A stretch of 64,000 nt of DNA, from assembly GCA_024233875.1 (NCBI GenBank), contig JACKPB010000001.1, positions 434,001-498,000 on the forward strand, read 5' to 3'. Each line of letters opens with the position of its first letter. Position 1 is the stretch's first letter. The translations under genes were made by a program, and so were the position numbers. Positions 1 to 8,579 of the stretch are shown in pieces. The stretch is from Leptospiraceae bacterium. Its GTDB lineage: Bacteria > Spirochaetota > Leptospiria > Leptospirales > Leptospiraceae. The notes under the pieces were generated by a model that did not search any database, was not told where the DNA came from, and saw only the letters and a list, made by a program, of their open reading frames with translations.

Positions 1-1137
1 TGTTGCTATGATGTGACCGGATTTTTCAATATTATTGGTTGGGTCGCTGATGATATCTCCCACCTTACTACTCAGGAAGATTTCATTAACGTTTGGAATC
101 TCTTTGGCCTCTTCGAGTCCTGTAATAGAAATCAACTTTCCGGGACTGGCGAGAATCGCTCTTTCTATACAGGTCTTTGACCATTTGGGTTCCAGGTTGT
201 CGGGTTCTTCACCCAAAGCTATGAGAATTGCCGCTCTATTTAAAGATATCCCGGTTGAGAGAGGAAAGGTATAAGAGGACATGAAACCACCCGACAATCG
301 GGCAGCTATCTCTCCAACCTTGACTCCGGTCGGGGTGATTTTGATGTCTCCTTTTCCGGCTCCGAGGTTGATTCCCAGGGCTTTCATACCGGCAAACATT
401 ACTCTTTCGATTTCTTTTTGTGTTTCGATCGGAAGGGAAGTGGGCATATTGTGACCGACTTCTATAAAAAATGGCTCCCTTTCTATGAGGCGATCTGCTA
501 TACCTGTAATACGGTAGTTTCCATTCCAGGTAAGTGCATCTACAGAAACTTCGGGGCCTTCCATGTACTCTTCGAGGATCATTTCTCCTGAGGGAGTGTA
601 TTTTTTGGAGTGCTTGAAAGCTTGATGGAGTTCTTCTCTATTATTGACTTTGATGACTCCTCTTGCACCCATATTGTCGGCGGGCTTCATAACCAGAGGA
701 AATTTTAAAAACTCGAGAGCATCTCTGGCATCCTGAATATTCCAAATCTCTGCAAAGTCTGGAATAGGGACACCGTGTTCTTTCAGACGTTTTCTCATCT
801 TAATTTTATTTGATGCAGCTTCTGCGTCTACATATCGAATACCCGGGAGACCCAGAGAATTCGCAACAGCGGAAACCGTCATACTTGCATCTGTACCTGA
901 GGTAATAACTGCATGGATCGGATTGGAGTTCGCAAATCTCTTGGCTTCCCTGACCATACCTTCAATGTCTTTTGTACTCATTATGATATGAAAATCAGAA
1001 ATCTTAAATCCCGGCGCATCCGGATTCATGTCTGCAACCACTGTCCTGAGTTTCATCTGACGGGCTGTTTCGATAATAGGGCATTGTAGAAGTCCACCGC
1101 CGATAATAAGGATCGTTTTACCTACGATATGTTTCAT
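1..1137 (-). CDS. ATP-grasp family ligase/carboxylase-like protein (3' end outside window)
   Basis: The minus-strand frame is open from an ATG at 1137 to the window edge, so the C-terminus is missing. The N-terminus (KHIVGKTILIIGGGLLQ) is a glycine-rich Rossmann-like preATP-grasp segment. It is followed by an ATP-grasp core with KMRKRLKEHGVPIP, FPLVMKPADNMGARGV, MILEEYMEGPEVSVD and an INLGAGKGDIKIT stretch. This is the arrangement of PurK/PurT/carbamoyl-phosphate-synthetase-like carboxylate-amine ligases, which couple ATP hydrolysis to acyl-phosphate formation. An AAGGA lies 10 bases upstream of the ATG. The substrate cannot be read from the sequence; an amino-acid or biotin-type carboxylase ligase role is equally possible. 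Confidence 0.8.
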   Translation of the reverse strand, partial: MKHIVGKTILIIGGGLLQCPIIETARQMKLRTVVADMNPDAPGFKISDFHIIMSTKDIEGMVREAKRFANSNPIHAVITSGTDASMTVSAVANSLGLPGIRYVDAEAASNKIKMRKRLKEHGVPIPDFAEIWNIQDARDALEFLKFPLVMKPADNMGARGVIKVNNREELHQAFKHSKKYTPSGEMILEEYMEGPEVSVDALTWNGNYRITGIADRLIEREPFFIEVGHNMPTSLPIETQKEIERVMFAGMKALGINLGAGKGDIKITPTGVKVGEIAARLSGGFMSSYTFPLSTGISLNRAAILIALGEEPDNLEPKWSKTCIERAILASPGKLISITGLEEAKEIPNVNEIFLSSKVGDIISDPTNNIEKSGHIIAT

Positions 1138-1346
1138 GAATTATTGTTCCTTGCTAACATCCAATCATCGAAAGGAAGAAGAATCAATCGAATCGGATAT
1201 TTTATAGTCATTTTCAAAAAGAATTGTGTATTTACTCTTAAATCAGAAATAATACAACTGCATACCATAACTAGAAGATTACTTCTCTGAGCCGGTATAT
1301 ACAGTTTACTATCTTTCATATTTTTAAAATGAATTGATTTCTTTAC

Positions 1347-2465
1347 CTAATTGATTTGAGTAATGATTTCTCTTTTTACTTCAACAGTTCGAATGGAATA
1401 CTTTTGAACAATTCCCCCTGCAAGAATGTAATTTCGATCCATAGGATAGAGGACTGCGGATTGTCCCGGAGTTACACTCTGAACATTTTCTTTGGGGTAA
1501 ACTGTACAAAGATTATTCTGTATGACAACATGTGCAGAAATTGGCTTGTGTCGGTATCGAACCTGAACTCTACAATCCATTTCAAAGGATTCAGTAGGTT
1601 CGAGTCCCTGAAAATTAAGGTTTTCTATCTTAAATTCTTCGCAAAATGTTTCCCATTCTTCACCTAAAAATACGGTACCATCATCCTCAATCGATAGAAC
1701 GTAGAGAGGGGATTTCCAGGAAATTCCGAGTCCCTTTCTCTGTCCGATCGTAAAATTTTCCTTTCCACTGTGTTTTCCAATGATTCTGCCATTTTGTAGT
1801 TTGAAGAATCCGGGAGTGAATTGTACATCTTTTTTTGCCAGAAAGGTTCGGTAGTCATTTTCCGGAATGAAGCAAATTTCTTGAGATTCAGCCTTCTCAG
1901 CTACAGAAAGCCCAAATCTTCTGGCGTGTTCTCTAACTGTTGGTTTTTCCATGTCTCCGAGTGGAAAGATGGTGTTTTTTAAATTTTCCTGAGAAAGTCC
2001 GTAGAGATAGTAAGCCTGATTCTTTTTGTTGTCCAGACCTGCTTCGATAGCATAACGATCTCCTACCTTTGTGATCTTTGCATAGTGACCGGTTGCTATT
2101 TTTTCTATTCCCAGAGCATTGGCTTTTTCGAAGAGAGCACCAAATTTTACGAATGTATTGCATTCTACACAGGGATTAGGGGTTCGTCCCGATTTATAAT
2201 CATCGATAAATCTATCGATTACCTTTTCACCAAAGACTTTTTCCATCTTGACTACATAAAATGGTATATTGAAACTGAGGCCTGTGTCCCGGGCGTCTTT
2301 TATGTCTTCAGGTGAACAGCAGGACTTCTTCGTTGTATCACATGCCGGAGCTGAGTATTCCCAGGTCCTGAGATTGACTCCTATGACTTCATGACCCTGT
2401 TCGAGGAGTAAGCCTGCGGTGACAGCGCTATCGACTCCACCACTCATTGCAACAATGATTTTCAT
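1347..2465 (-). CDS. mnmA: tRNA-specific 2-thiouridylase MnmA
   Basis: This 372-residue protein is of normal family length and adds sulfur to U34 of Lys, Glu and Gln tRNAs in the cytoplasm. The PP-loop ATP-pyrophosphatase motif SGGVDS is at residues 8-13. The two catalytic cysteines are visible as C102 in NPCVECN and C198 in SQEICFIP; GHYAK (126-130) and the C-terminal beta-barrel region VTPGQSAVLY are also present. The ATG at 2465 directly follows the stop codon of the upstream lipoprotein gene, so the two are probably cotranscribed and translationally coupled. Confidence 0.96.
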   Translation of the reverse strand: MKIIVAMSGGVDSAVTAGLLLEQGHEVIGVNLRTWEYSAPACDTTKKSCCSPEDIKDARDTGLSFNIPFYVVKMEKVFGEKVIDRFIDDYKSGRTPNPCVECNTFVKFGALFEKANALGIEKIATGHYAKITKVGDRYAIEAGLDNKKNQAYYLYGLSQENLKNTIFPLGDMEKPTVREHARRFGLSVAEKAESQEICFIPENDYRTFLAKKDVQFTPGFFKLQNGRIIGKHSGKENFTIGQRKGLGISWKSPLYVLSIEDDGTVFLGEEWETFCEEFKIENLNFQGLEPTESFEMDCRVQVRYRHKPISAHVVIQNNLCTVYPKENVQSVTPGQSAVLYPMDRNYILAGGIVQKYSIRTVEVKREIITQIN

Positions 2466-3365
2466 TCAGAATGATTCCCCTTTTTTCTTCAAATACAAGG
2501 TTCCCAAGGGGTATTTATGAAGCAAATAATAGTTTTGAATCCAATTCATTCCGAAAATTCCGGAGATTTGGATAGAGTTCTTTCCCAAAAAATCCCTGAG
2601 ACTCCGGTTGGATAGAAACTCTATGTTTTTTGCACAAAAATTGGATTCCAAGCATAGTTCGGGAAGACTATAGGTTACTGATTCGCTAAGGTCACCTGTC
2701 AGATTTACAAATTTTCTGGTCTTGAATGGTTTGAGATTTAGAGATTGGATGAGTTCCTCATCGATGAAGGAGATTTCTGCTCCTGTATCCAATAAGAAAA
2801 AGATTTTTTTCTCCATGAATTGAACGGGGACAATGATGTGAGACTTTACTTCAGGATAGATGTTGATCTTAGAAAAACTCTCCTGAAGGTCTTTGGGATC
2901 ATCCGGAAAAAAGTAAATCCCTACTGGAAAATCTAAGATATGAGTGTACTTAAGTAGAAAATCATTTCCTATGATCCCATCGAAGGGAAAATCCTTTTTG
3001 AAATGGATCATGTGAAACATATGATCGGAAGTTAATCTCTCTGAGTTTTCAGTTTCCAATCGTATTTGAATCTTTGAGATTTCAATTTCTGTTTCTCCGT
3101 TGATCGTATAGGAGACAAACTTTTCATTTTTTGAGGAGTGGGGAAAGAAATCTTTTCTCAAAAAGGACAGGTTCGAACCTGTATCCAGGAGAAAACGGAG
3201 CTTTACAGGAGGTGCTAGATTTTCCGGACTGGGACTGGCATAGAGTTCAACAACAGGATGGGTGTTTTCCATCCCGAGAAAAATTGCTTTTTCATTCCAG
3301 AGTTGATTCTTTTCTACGGAAGAACATCCTAAAAGAATCAACCCCAAGAGGAGAAAAAAACGCAT
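2466..3365 (-). CDS. Retropepsin-like aspartyl protease-fold lipoprotein
   Basis: The 299-residue product starts with a lipoprotein signal peptide, with C14 in LILLGCSS. Two aspartyl-protease active-site-like motifs are present, LLDTGSNLSFL near residue 61 and LLDTGAEISFID near residue 190. It therefore resembles a fused tandem of retropepsin-type lobes. Each DTG lies in the hydrophobic-hydrophobic-D-T-G context seen in active bacterial aspartyl proteases, so a single-chain periplasmic or surface protease is plausible. Activity and substrate are inference. It lies between the diguanylate cyclase gene (4-base gap) and mnmA (no gap). Confidence 0.75.
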   Translation of the reverse strand: MRFFLLLGLILLGCSSVEKNQLWNEKAIFLGMENTHPVVELYASPSPENLAPPVKLRFLLDTGSNLSFLRKDFFPHSSKNEKFVSYTINGETEIEISKIQIRLETENSERLTSDHMFHMIHFKKDFPFDGIIGNDFLLKYTHILDFPVGIYFFPDDPKDLQESFSKINIYPEVKSHIIVPVQFMEKKIFFLLDTGAEISFIDEELIQSLNLKPFKTRKFVNLTGDLSESVTYSLPELCLESNFCAKNIEFLSNRSLRDFLGKNSIQISGIFGMNWIQNYYLLHKYPLGTLYLKKKGESF

Positions 3366-3369
3366 TCAA

Positions 3370-4446
3370 TTAAGCATCGGTTTTTGGATTGTTGACAGTT
3401 TGGTTTCTTCCACCATGCTTTGCTTTGTAGAGTGCTTGATCTGATCTTTCGATCATCTCTTTGTTGTGTTTATCAGAAATGTGGAATTCGGTGACTCCAA
3501 CTGAAATTGTAACCTTTAGCTCTTCACCTGTATTTGGGTTGATGACCCGGTGCTTTTCAATTGCAGTTCGAATCTTTTCTCCCATCTGATACCCTTCATC
3601 GATTCCGGCACCCGGCATCACCACACAAAATTCCTCACCACCATATCTAGCGGCAATGTCATTTTTCCGGCAACACTCCATGACCTTCCTGGCAACTTCG
3701 ATGAGTACTGCATCACCTGCCTGATGGCCATAGGTGTCATTGAAATTCTTAAACTTATCAACGTCTGTAAAGAGGAGAGCCAATTTGGTTCCTTTCTTTC
3801 TACAACGATCCATCTCTTCCCGGAGTCGACTCTGAAAATAATGATGAACTTTGAGTTGGGTCATCATATCTACTGTGGCTAATTCATACAATCTGGCATT
3901 TTGAACGGCAATCGCTGCGAGTGAGGTAAGATTGGTGAGAAATTCTCTTTCTTCTTCCGCATAACTTGAGAGATTCATCTTTTCGCCGAGAATCAAGAGT
4001 CCACTGACTTTGCCCTTAGCACTCAGAGGTGATACTACTTCGACTCCTTGATTCTTGAGCATACTCAATACTGAGTCTTCCTGAAGTGGTGGGAGTGATA
4101 CCAGATTCTTTAGATCAATCGCTTTTGGTTTTTCTTCAAAAAACTGTACGAAGGTTGAATCTGTAGGTATCTTGAGTTTGATGTGTTCATCTGAGAAGTC
4201 AAAACCTTTGTAGCTAGGATCTAATTGAAAGTAATTAGCATCCACATCGGGAGCCAGAAAAATCGCAGCATTCAACGTATGCATCTGAGCAAGGCAGGTA
4301 TTGAGGATAGAATCTATCAATGCACTGTAATCCAGAGTTGAGTTCAAAGCCTTGCTAATCTCAATCAATTGCTTTTGGTCATATATCTTCTTTTCGTAAT
4401 GTTCAAGGATTTCATTGTTTAGATAGTCATCCACTTTTTTCAACAA
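3370..4446 (-). CDS. GAF-GGDEF diguanylate cyclase
   Basis: This 358-residue cytoplasmic protein has a GAF-like sensory domain at about residues 25-190, followed by a GGDEF domain. The active-site loop is GGEEF at 269-273. An intact RxxD product-inhibition site (RKND, 260-263) lies exactly five residues upstream. TDVDKFKNFND (227-237) is the metal- and nucleotide-binding segment. It should make cyclic-di-GMP from two GTP and be feedback inhibited. No transmembrane segment is visible. It is the first gene of the 4446-1347 minus-strand run. Confidence 0.92.
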   Translation of the reverse strand: MLKKVDDYLNNEILEHYEKKIYDQKQLIEISKALNSTLDYSALIDSILNTCLAQMHTLNAAIFLAPDVDANYFQLDPSYKGFDFSDEHIKLKIPTDSTFVQFFEEKPKAIDLKNLVSLPPLQEDSVLSMLKNQGVEVVSPLSAKGKVSGLLILGEKMNLSSYAEEEREFLTNLTSLAAIAVQNARLYELATVDMMTQLKVHHYFQSRLREEMDRCRKKGTKLALLFTDVDKFKNFNDTYGHQAGDAVLIEVARKVMECCRKNDIAARYGGEEFCVVMPGAGIDEGYQMGEKIRTAIEKHRVINPNTGEELKVTISVGVTEFHISDKHNKEMIERSDQALYKAKHGGRNQTVNNPKTDA

Positions 4447-4611
4447 ACCTGTACCCTCCAGCCCTTAAAACTCCACAAACTATAGAAGTATATAGCCATA
4501 CATCAAGAATTATTTTGAAGGAATAATTAAAAAAAATGAATTCAACAAATAGGAATGTCTCCGGGAAAAAAGGATTGAGGAGTTGGGATTTACAATTTAA
4601 TAATTTTATGA

Positions 4612-4640
4612 TTTACAGAAAGGGTATGGGTAATTACTGT
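4612..4640 (+). promoter_or_regulatory. Probable sigma-70 promoter of the initiator tRNA
   Basis: TTTACA at 4612-4617 and TACTGT at 4635-4640 are separated by 17 bases. The predicted start lies about 5 bases before the tRNA 5' end. The -10 keeps the first T, the A and the last T of the consensus. This is assigned by eye only. Confidence 0.4.
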
Positions 4641-4651
4641 GGTTATTACGA

Positions 4652-4724
<73 letters not shown>

Positions 4725-4726
4725 GT

Positions 4727-5485
4727 CTATTTTCTTCCCAATTCCTCTGATCTCTGACTTGCCTTTTCCACCGCACCCATTACTGTAGCATGAAAGCTAT
4801 TCTTTTCAAGTTCATACAAACCATTGATAGTTGTACCTCCCGGGGAAGTCACTCTGTTTCTCAATTCGATAGGATGGAGATTCATTTTCTCCAGATAAAT
4901 GGCTGAGCCTTTCACTGTTTGTATCGCAAGGTCGAGAGAATCCTGAAAACTCAATCCGGACTTCACACCACCTTCTGCAAGAGCATGGATGAACTCAAAT
5001 ACATAAGCAGGACCGGAGCCCGAAAGACCGGTGATAGCATTCATTAGATTTTCATTTTTTACATGAATGAGTTTTCCCTGATTTTCAAATAAAGGTTGAA
5101 TGATCTCATAAAGAGTATCATCTCCAAAAACTCCGATCGCTCCTTCTCCAACTACCATTGGTAAGTTGGGCATCATTCTGATGATTCTTGATCCGGAAGG
5201 ACTGGAGTCACGAATCGTTTGGAAATCAATGCCTGCTGCTATGGATACTATATCCATCTTCTGTTTGATATCAGATAAAAATAACTCAACCTGATTGGGC
5301 TTAACACAGAGGATCAAAAGGTTGATTTTTTTAATAAATTCCTGGAATTCTATTTCAAAAGGAAGACCCTCGTGTTTACTTATATAGGGATCGTATAGCA
5401 CAACACTATATTCATTTTTAATGGAATGGTAAATAGCTGAACCCATATTCCCAAATCCGGCTATTCCTATTTTCAATTCGTTCAA
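4727..5485 (-). CDS. proC: Pyrroline-5-carboxylate reductase
   Basis: This 252-residue cytoplasmic enzyme performs the last step of proline synthesis, NAD(P)H reduction of pyrroline-5-carboxylate. The Rossmann motif GFGNMGSA is at about 10-17. LILCVKPNQ and the family signature region GLSGSGPAYVF through TSPGGTTINGL are present. Length is slightly below the usual 265-280. The start is a TTG at 5485 that directly follows the stop of the upstream gene, with GGAGG eight bases before it, so TTG is well supported. Confidence 0.95.
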   Translation of the reverse strand: MNELKIGIAGFGNMGSAIYHSIKNEYSVVLYDPYISKHEGLPFEIEFQEFIKKINLLILCVKPNQVELFLSDIKQKMDIVSIAAGIDFQTIRDSSPSGSRIIRMMPNLPMVVGEGAIGVFGDDTLYEIIQPLFENQGKLIHVKNENLMNAITGLSGSGPAYVFEFIHALAEGGVKSGLSFQDSLDLAIQTVKGSAIYLEKMNLHPIELRNRVTSPGGTTINGLYELEKNSFHATVMGAVEKASQRSEELGRK

Positions 5486-6436
5486 TTATTTTTCCTCCAA
5501 TTTTTGGTAGTTGGGTATGAAATCAAACCCGAGAGCAGAGTAGATAGCTGGTGGAATGTCACATAATGATGTGATACGATCCTTCATACTTTCTGTATAT
5601 TTGCCTAAGAGATAAGTTGGGACTTTGTTATTGGTATGAACTTTGGTGCTGAGGTCTTCCAGGTTTCCGTGGTCGGAAGTTACAATCAGTTGATCCTCAG
5701 AAATAGAAAAGTTTTCCAGGATTCCTTCCAGAAATGCTTCCAGGTTTTCGATTACCTTTTGTGCAAAGTTCCAATCCATAGCATGTCCGGCTTTATCGGA
5801 AAGAAAGTATTCAAAAAGAATTACATCATTATCCCCACCCATGTCTTTTACTTTCCTGCCCATTTCGAATGGATCCCTGAGATTTTTTAAACTATCATTT
5901 TCATCGAGAAACTCTTTTGAGAATTCTCTGAAGAGTTCGTGAGTTATATCCATAAAAAGACCTCTTTCGTTTCTTAGATCATCCAGATCCCGAAGTGGGG
6001 TATCAGCGGCTTGTTGGATGAGAGTGGAAGCAGAAAGGTATCGATTGTTTTTCGCTACTCTTTGAAAGTAAATCGGGCTATAGCAATTCAAAAATGAAGC
6101 TTTGAAACCATGTGATTTTAAAATCTTAATTATAGAAAATTCAGTTATTATTTTTTTCAGAGTGAAAGTGGGAAATCCGCTTACATGACGTCCGAGAACT
6201 TCAGGAGCGTTGACACCCGTCCAGAGAGCTGTTTGTCCGGTTGCACTCTGCGGCAATCCTTTGATACCCATAGCGGGATCTGTGATGACATACTCACCCC
6301 GGGAAAATGTAGATGAATCCGGTAGCTTTCTGTCTGCAAGAGGTAAAAAAAAAGATCGGGCATATTTACTGAATGGATTGATTGTCGGGTCATTTTTCCC
6401 GAATCCGATTCCATCCAGAAATAAATAGATGATCAT
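5486..6436 (-). CDS. Alkaline-phosphatase-superfamily metalloenzyme (phosphoglycerate mutase/phosphopentomutase-like)
   Basis: The 316-residue product has the fold markers of the metal-dependent phosphomutase branch: a metal site in LFLDGIGFG at 6-14, the nucleophile region QSATGQTALWTG near 63-74, a histidine in LGRHVSGFP, and the C-terminal metal-binding pair TSDHGN and HTNNKVP. It is shorter than 2,3-bisphosphoglycerate-independent phosphoglycerate mutase (about 510) because the cap domain is reduced. The substrate is therefore uncertain. It lies in a tight run with proC (no gap) and the receiver-STAS gene (3-base gap). Confidence 0.75.
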   Translation of the reverse strand: MIIYLFLDGIGFGKNDPTINPFSKYARSFFLPLADRKLPDSSTFSRGEYVITDPAMGIKGLPQSATGQTALWTGVNAPEVLGRHVSGFPTFTLKKIITEFSIIKILKSHGFKASFLNCYSPIYFQRVAKNNRYLSASTLIQQAADTPLRDLDDLRNERGLFMDITHELFREFSKEFLDENDSLKNLRDPFEMGRKVKDMGGDNDVILFEYFLSDKAGHAMDWNFAQKVIENLEAFLEGILENFSISEDQLIVTSDHGNLEDLSTKVHTNNKVPTYLLGKYTESMKDRITSLCDIPPAIYSALGFDFIPNYQKLEEK

Positions 6437-6439
6437 GAG

Positions 6440-7171
6440 TTATTTCACTATCTTCATGAAGATATTAAAATCATCCATAGAGATAAATACATTAGCTTTG
6501 TCTAAAATATTAGAATGGGTGAGGAGAATCCCCATGAATTTCCCCGCTATAATGGAAACTTTATTCTTTTGATTGAAGACCATAATTAGTTTTTCCAGAA
6601 CGATCGTCTCTTCCGGGGAAAGGAGAGGAAGGGGTCTTATGTCCAGACAGATCGTGTCCCTACTGATTACTTTCAGGAGTTGCGGGCTGAAGATTCGTCT
6701 CAATTCGGGAAGAATGTACTTGGTAAGTTGGGAGTTAAAAGTGAAGAAACAGATACCATGAGTTCTTTCCATTTCAACATGCTTTACATTAGGAAGATTG
6801 AACTGAGCCAGATTGAGCTGATTGTCGATCTTGGCCTTTAGAACCTCACTCTTCAATGGTTTGATCATATAGTCAGAAAATCCCATCCTTTTGTAGATGA
6901 GTAAAAAATGCTCATCTTTTTCCTTTAAGAGGGCTATGATTGGAACATTCGTCATAGCCTGATCGGATTTGATTTTTCTGGCAAAGCTGAGTTGTTTCTT
7001 ATTTTTAGGATCGATAGCTATTAAAATCAAGTCCGGACGAGAGGACTTGAGATAATCTTCTACCCTTGTCATAATATTGAATACTATTATTTTATGCGGT
7101 AGAAACTTTAGCTGTTCGCTAAGGATTTGTTCTTCCTCCGGAGAGGACTCTATCCCTACAATTATATCCAT
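6440..7171 (-). CDS. Degenerate receiver domain fused to a STAS-like domain
   Basis: Residues 1-125 look like a CheY-type receiver: DIIVGIESSPEEE at the N-terminus and FSDYMIKPLKSEVL around the conserved Lys. The segment that should carry the phosphorylated Asp reads DLILIAIDPKN, with Ala in its place, so phosphorylation as in normal response regulators is unlikely. Residues 135-243 resemble a STAS domain, with CLDIRPLPLLSPEE and VSIIAGKFMGILL. It may be a phosphorylation-independent protein-interaction module in an anti-sigma or stressosome-like switch. That role is inference. Confidence 0.65.
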   Translation of the reverse strand: MDIIVGIESSPEEEQILSEQLKFLPHKIIVFNIMTRVEDYLKSSRPDLILIAIDPKNKKQLSFARKIKSDQAMTNVPIIALLKEKDEHFLLIYKRMGFSDYMIKPLKSEVLKAKIDNQLNLAQFNLPNVKHVEMERTHGICFFTFNSQLTKYILPELRRIFSPQLLKVISRDTICLDIRPLPLLSPEETIVLEKLIMVFNQKNKVSIIAGKFMGILLTHSNILDKANVFISMDDFNIFMKIVK

Positions 7172-7172
7172 A

Positions 7173-7832
7173 TCAATCTAATGATGGTTTCCCAAATCCA
7201 AAAAATTCACTATTTTTAATACATTTTCTATTGCTGTCCCGAACACATCCGATTTTTGCATTTGGATCAAAAAGGTAGATATCTATCCCCCCTTTTTGAG
7301 TTCTCTTGCCCTTCCCATAGGTACCTGCACCTGTCATGACCAGCTGGCTCTTTTTATTTTTTCCGAGGTAGACCATGACATGACCAATGGGTGGATCCCA
7401 TTTCTTGGGTATATCACTATGTGTATTGATCCAGAAGAGGAGATCACCTGGTTTCAATATTTTTCCGAGTTGTTCCGTGTCAATCTTTCCATTGCTTCGG
7501 GGAGGCGTTTTTAAATTTCCTGAGTTCTTTACTGCATTGTATTGGTCAAATGAAGTGCGGGGCAAGTGGACACCCAGAGCTTCTTCATAGATAAATCTTG
7601 CTGTATTTGAGCAATCCATTCTAAGTGTGTAGTTTTGTCCCGGAGGTGTGAATTCACCTGCATAACGGATACTGAATTTTGAGAGCCAATCTGAGGTCTT
7701 TCTCAATTTCAACTTTTGCTCTTTGGTAAGAGATTTGGATTGAATGGATATACTAAAAATAGTTAAAATTAGGATGAGTAGAACTTTAAAAGTACGTAAA
7801 TAATTATTTTTTGTTGAATTGTTTAATGCCAT
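7173..7832 (-). CDS. Secreted NlpC/P60-family cysteine peptidase (peptidoglycan hydrolase-like)
   Basis: The 219-residue product has an N-terminal hydrophobic export signal (residues 14-31). The NlpC/P60 core shows the nucleophile C74 in RMDCSNTARF, the GDLLFWINT strand at 129-137, and the catalytic-type H151 in PPIGHVMVYLG. Such enzymes usually cleave D-Glu-diamino-acid bonds in peptidoglycan stem peptides in the periplasm. It is paired with a close but catalytically altered paralogue immediately upstream (7910-8554). The C-terminal GCVRDSNRKC motif is shared by both. Confidence 0.8.
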   Translation of the reverse strand: MALNNSTKNNYLRTFKVLLILILTIFSISIQSKSLTKEQKLKLRKTSDWLSKFSIRYAGEFTPPGQNYTLRMDCSNTARFIYEEALGVHLPRTSFDQYNAVKNSGNLKTPPRSNGKIDTEQLGKILKPGDLLFWINTHSDIPKKWDPPIGHVMVYLGKNKKSQLVMTGAGTYGKGKRTQKGGIDIYLFDPNAKIGCVRDSNRKCIKNSEFFGFGKPSLD

Positions 7833-7909
7833 GATGATTGGACTCCATCTTTAAAATATTGATTCCAGAAACAGTATTTTAAAACGCTTAATAAATATAA
7901 TAAAAAAAA

Positions 7910-8554
7910 CTAATTTTTTTCTATTTTTTTCATTAATTCTTCTTTAGAAAGAATTCTTCCGTACCCTAAAAAATCACCCTCTATGACACAATTGTCTTCC
8001 TCGTCCCGGATGCATCCCATGAGGCGATTTGGATAGAATTTGTAAATGTCAATTCCACCATTCTTTTCATGTGCACCTATCCCCTTTTTTCCCCAGCCTA
8101 CCATAAGCATTTCTCCGGTTCGGGAAATGCCCAAATAGACCATAACCATTGAGACTGGTGGTTTGCGTTCAATGGGAATTCCATTGTATGTATTGATCCA
8201 AAAGAGTAAATCGCCAAACTCTAAAAGGTTTTTAAGAGAGTTTTCATCATGGCTCCCATCTACCATCCTGGGAGATTCACGAAAATTATTACCTTCTTTG
8301 GTGGCTAAGTATTGTGAATAGGAATCTCTCGGAATTTCAATTTGAAAGATTTTTTGATACAAAAATTGAGTAAAACTTGAAGAGTCAACAAATTGGACAT
8401 TTTCCCATGAGCTCTCAGATACTGATTTGTGCATCTCTTCGACCATCTGAAAGATTTCTTTTCGTTTTTGAGACTTGAAGTTTTTGGCAGAAATGAAGAA
8501 AGATGGTAAAATTAAAGCAATGATGAATAGAGTTCTAAATTTCATATGTTCCAA
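7910..8554 (-). CDS. NlpC/P60 pseudoenzyme paralogue
   Basis: This 214-residue exported protein aligns along its whole length with its neighbour at 7173-7832: shared GDLLFWINT, VMVYLG, GGIDIY and G-C-hydrophobic-RD segments. The nucleophile position reads FVDSSSF, with S58 for the Cys. The catalytic His position reads PPVSMVMVYLG, with M136 for the His. Both key residues are thus lost while the fold markers and signal peptide (about residues 5-23) stay intact, so this is not simple decay. The ATG at residue 4 (8545) is an alternative start. A regulatory or substrate-binding partner for the active paralogue is an inference. Confidence 0.75.
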   Translation of the reverse strand: MEHMKFRTLFIIALILPSFFISAKNFKSQKRKEIFQMVEEMHKSVSESSWENVQFVDSSSFTQFLYQKIFQIEIPRDSYSQYLATKEGNNFRESPRMVDGSHDENSLKNLLEFGDLLFWINTYNGIPIERKPPVSMVMVYLGISRTGEMLMVGWGKKGIGAHEKNGGIDIYKFYPNRLMGCIRDEEDNCVIEGDFLGYGRILSKEELMKKIEKN

Positions 8555-8579
8555 AATTCCAAATAAAAATGATATGTAA

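Noticed and set aside
1134..1319. 61-codon minus-strand ORF whose TGA overlaps the ATP-grasp start (ATGA)
   Set aside because: The arrangement looks like coupling, but composition is not protein-like (no domain, signal or SD seen) and it fills a leader region; chance is more likely.
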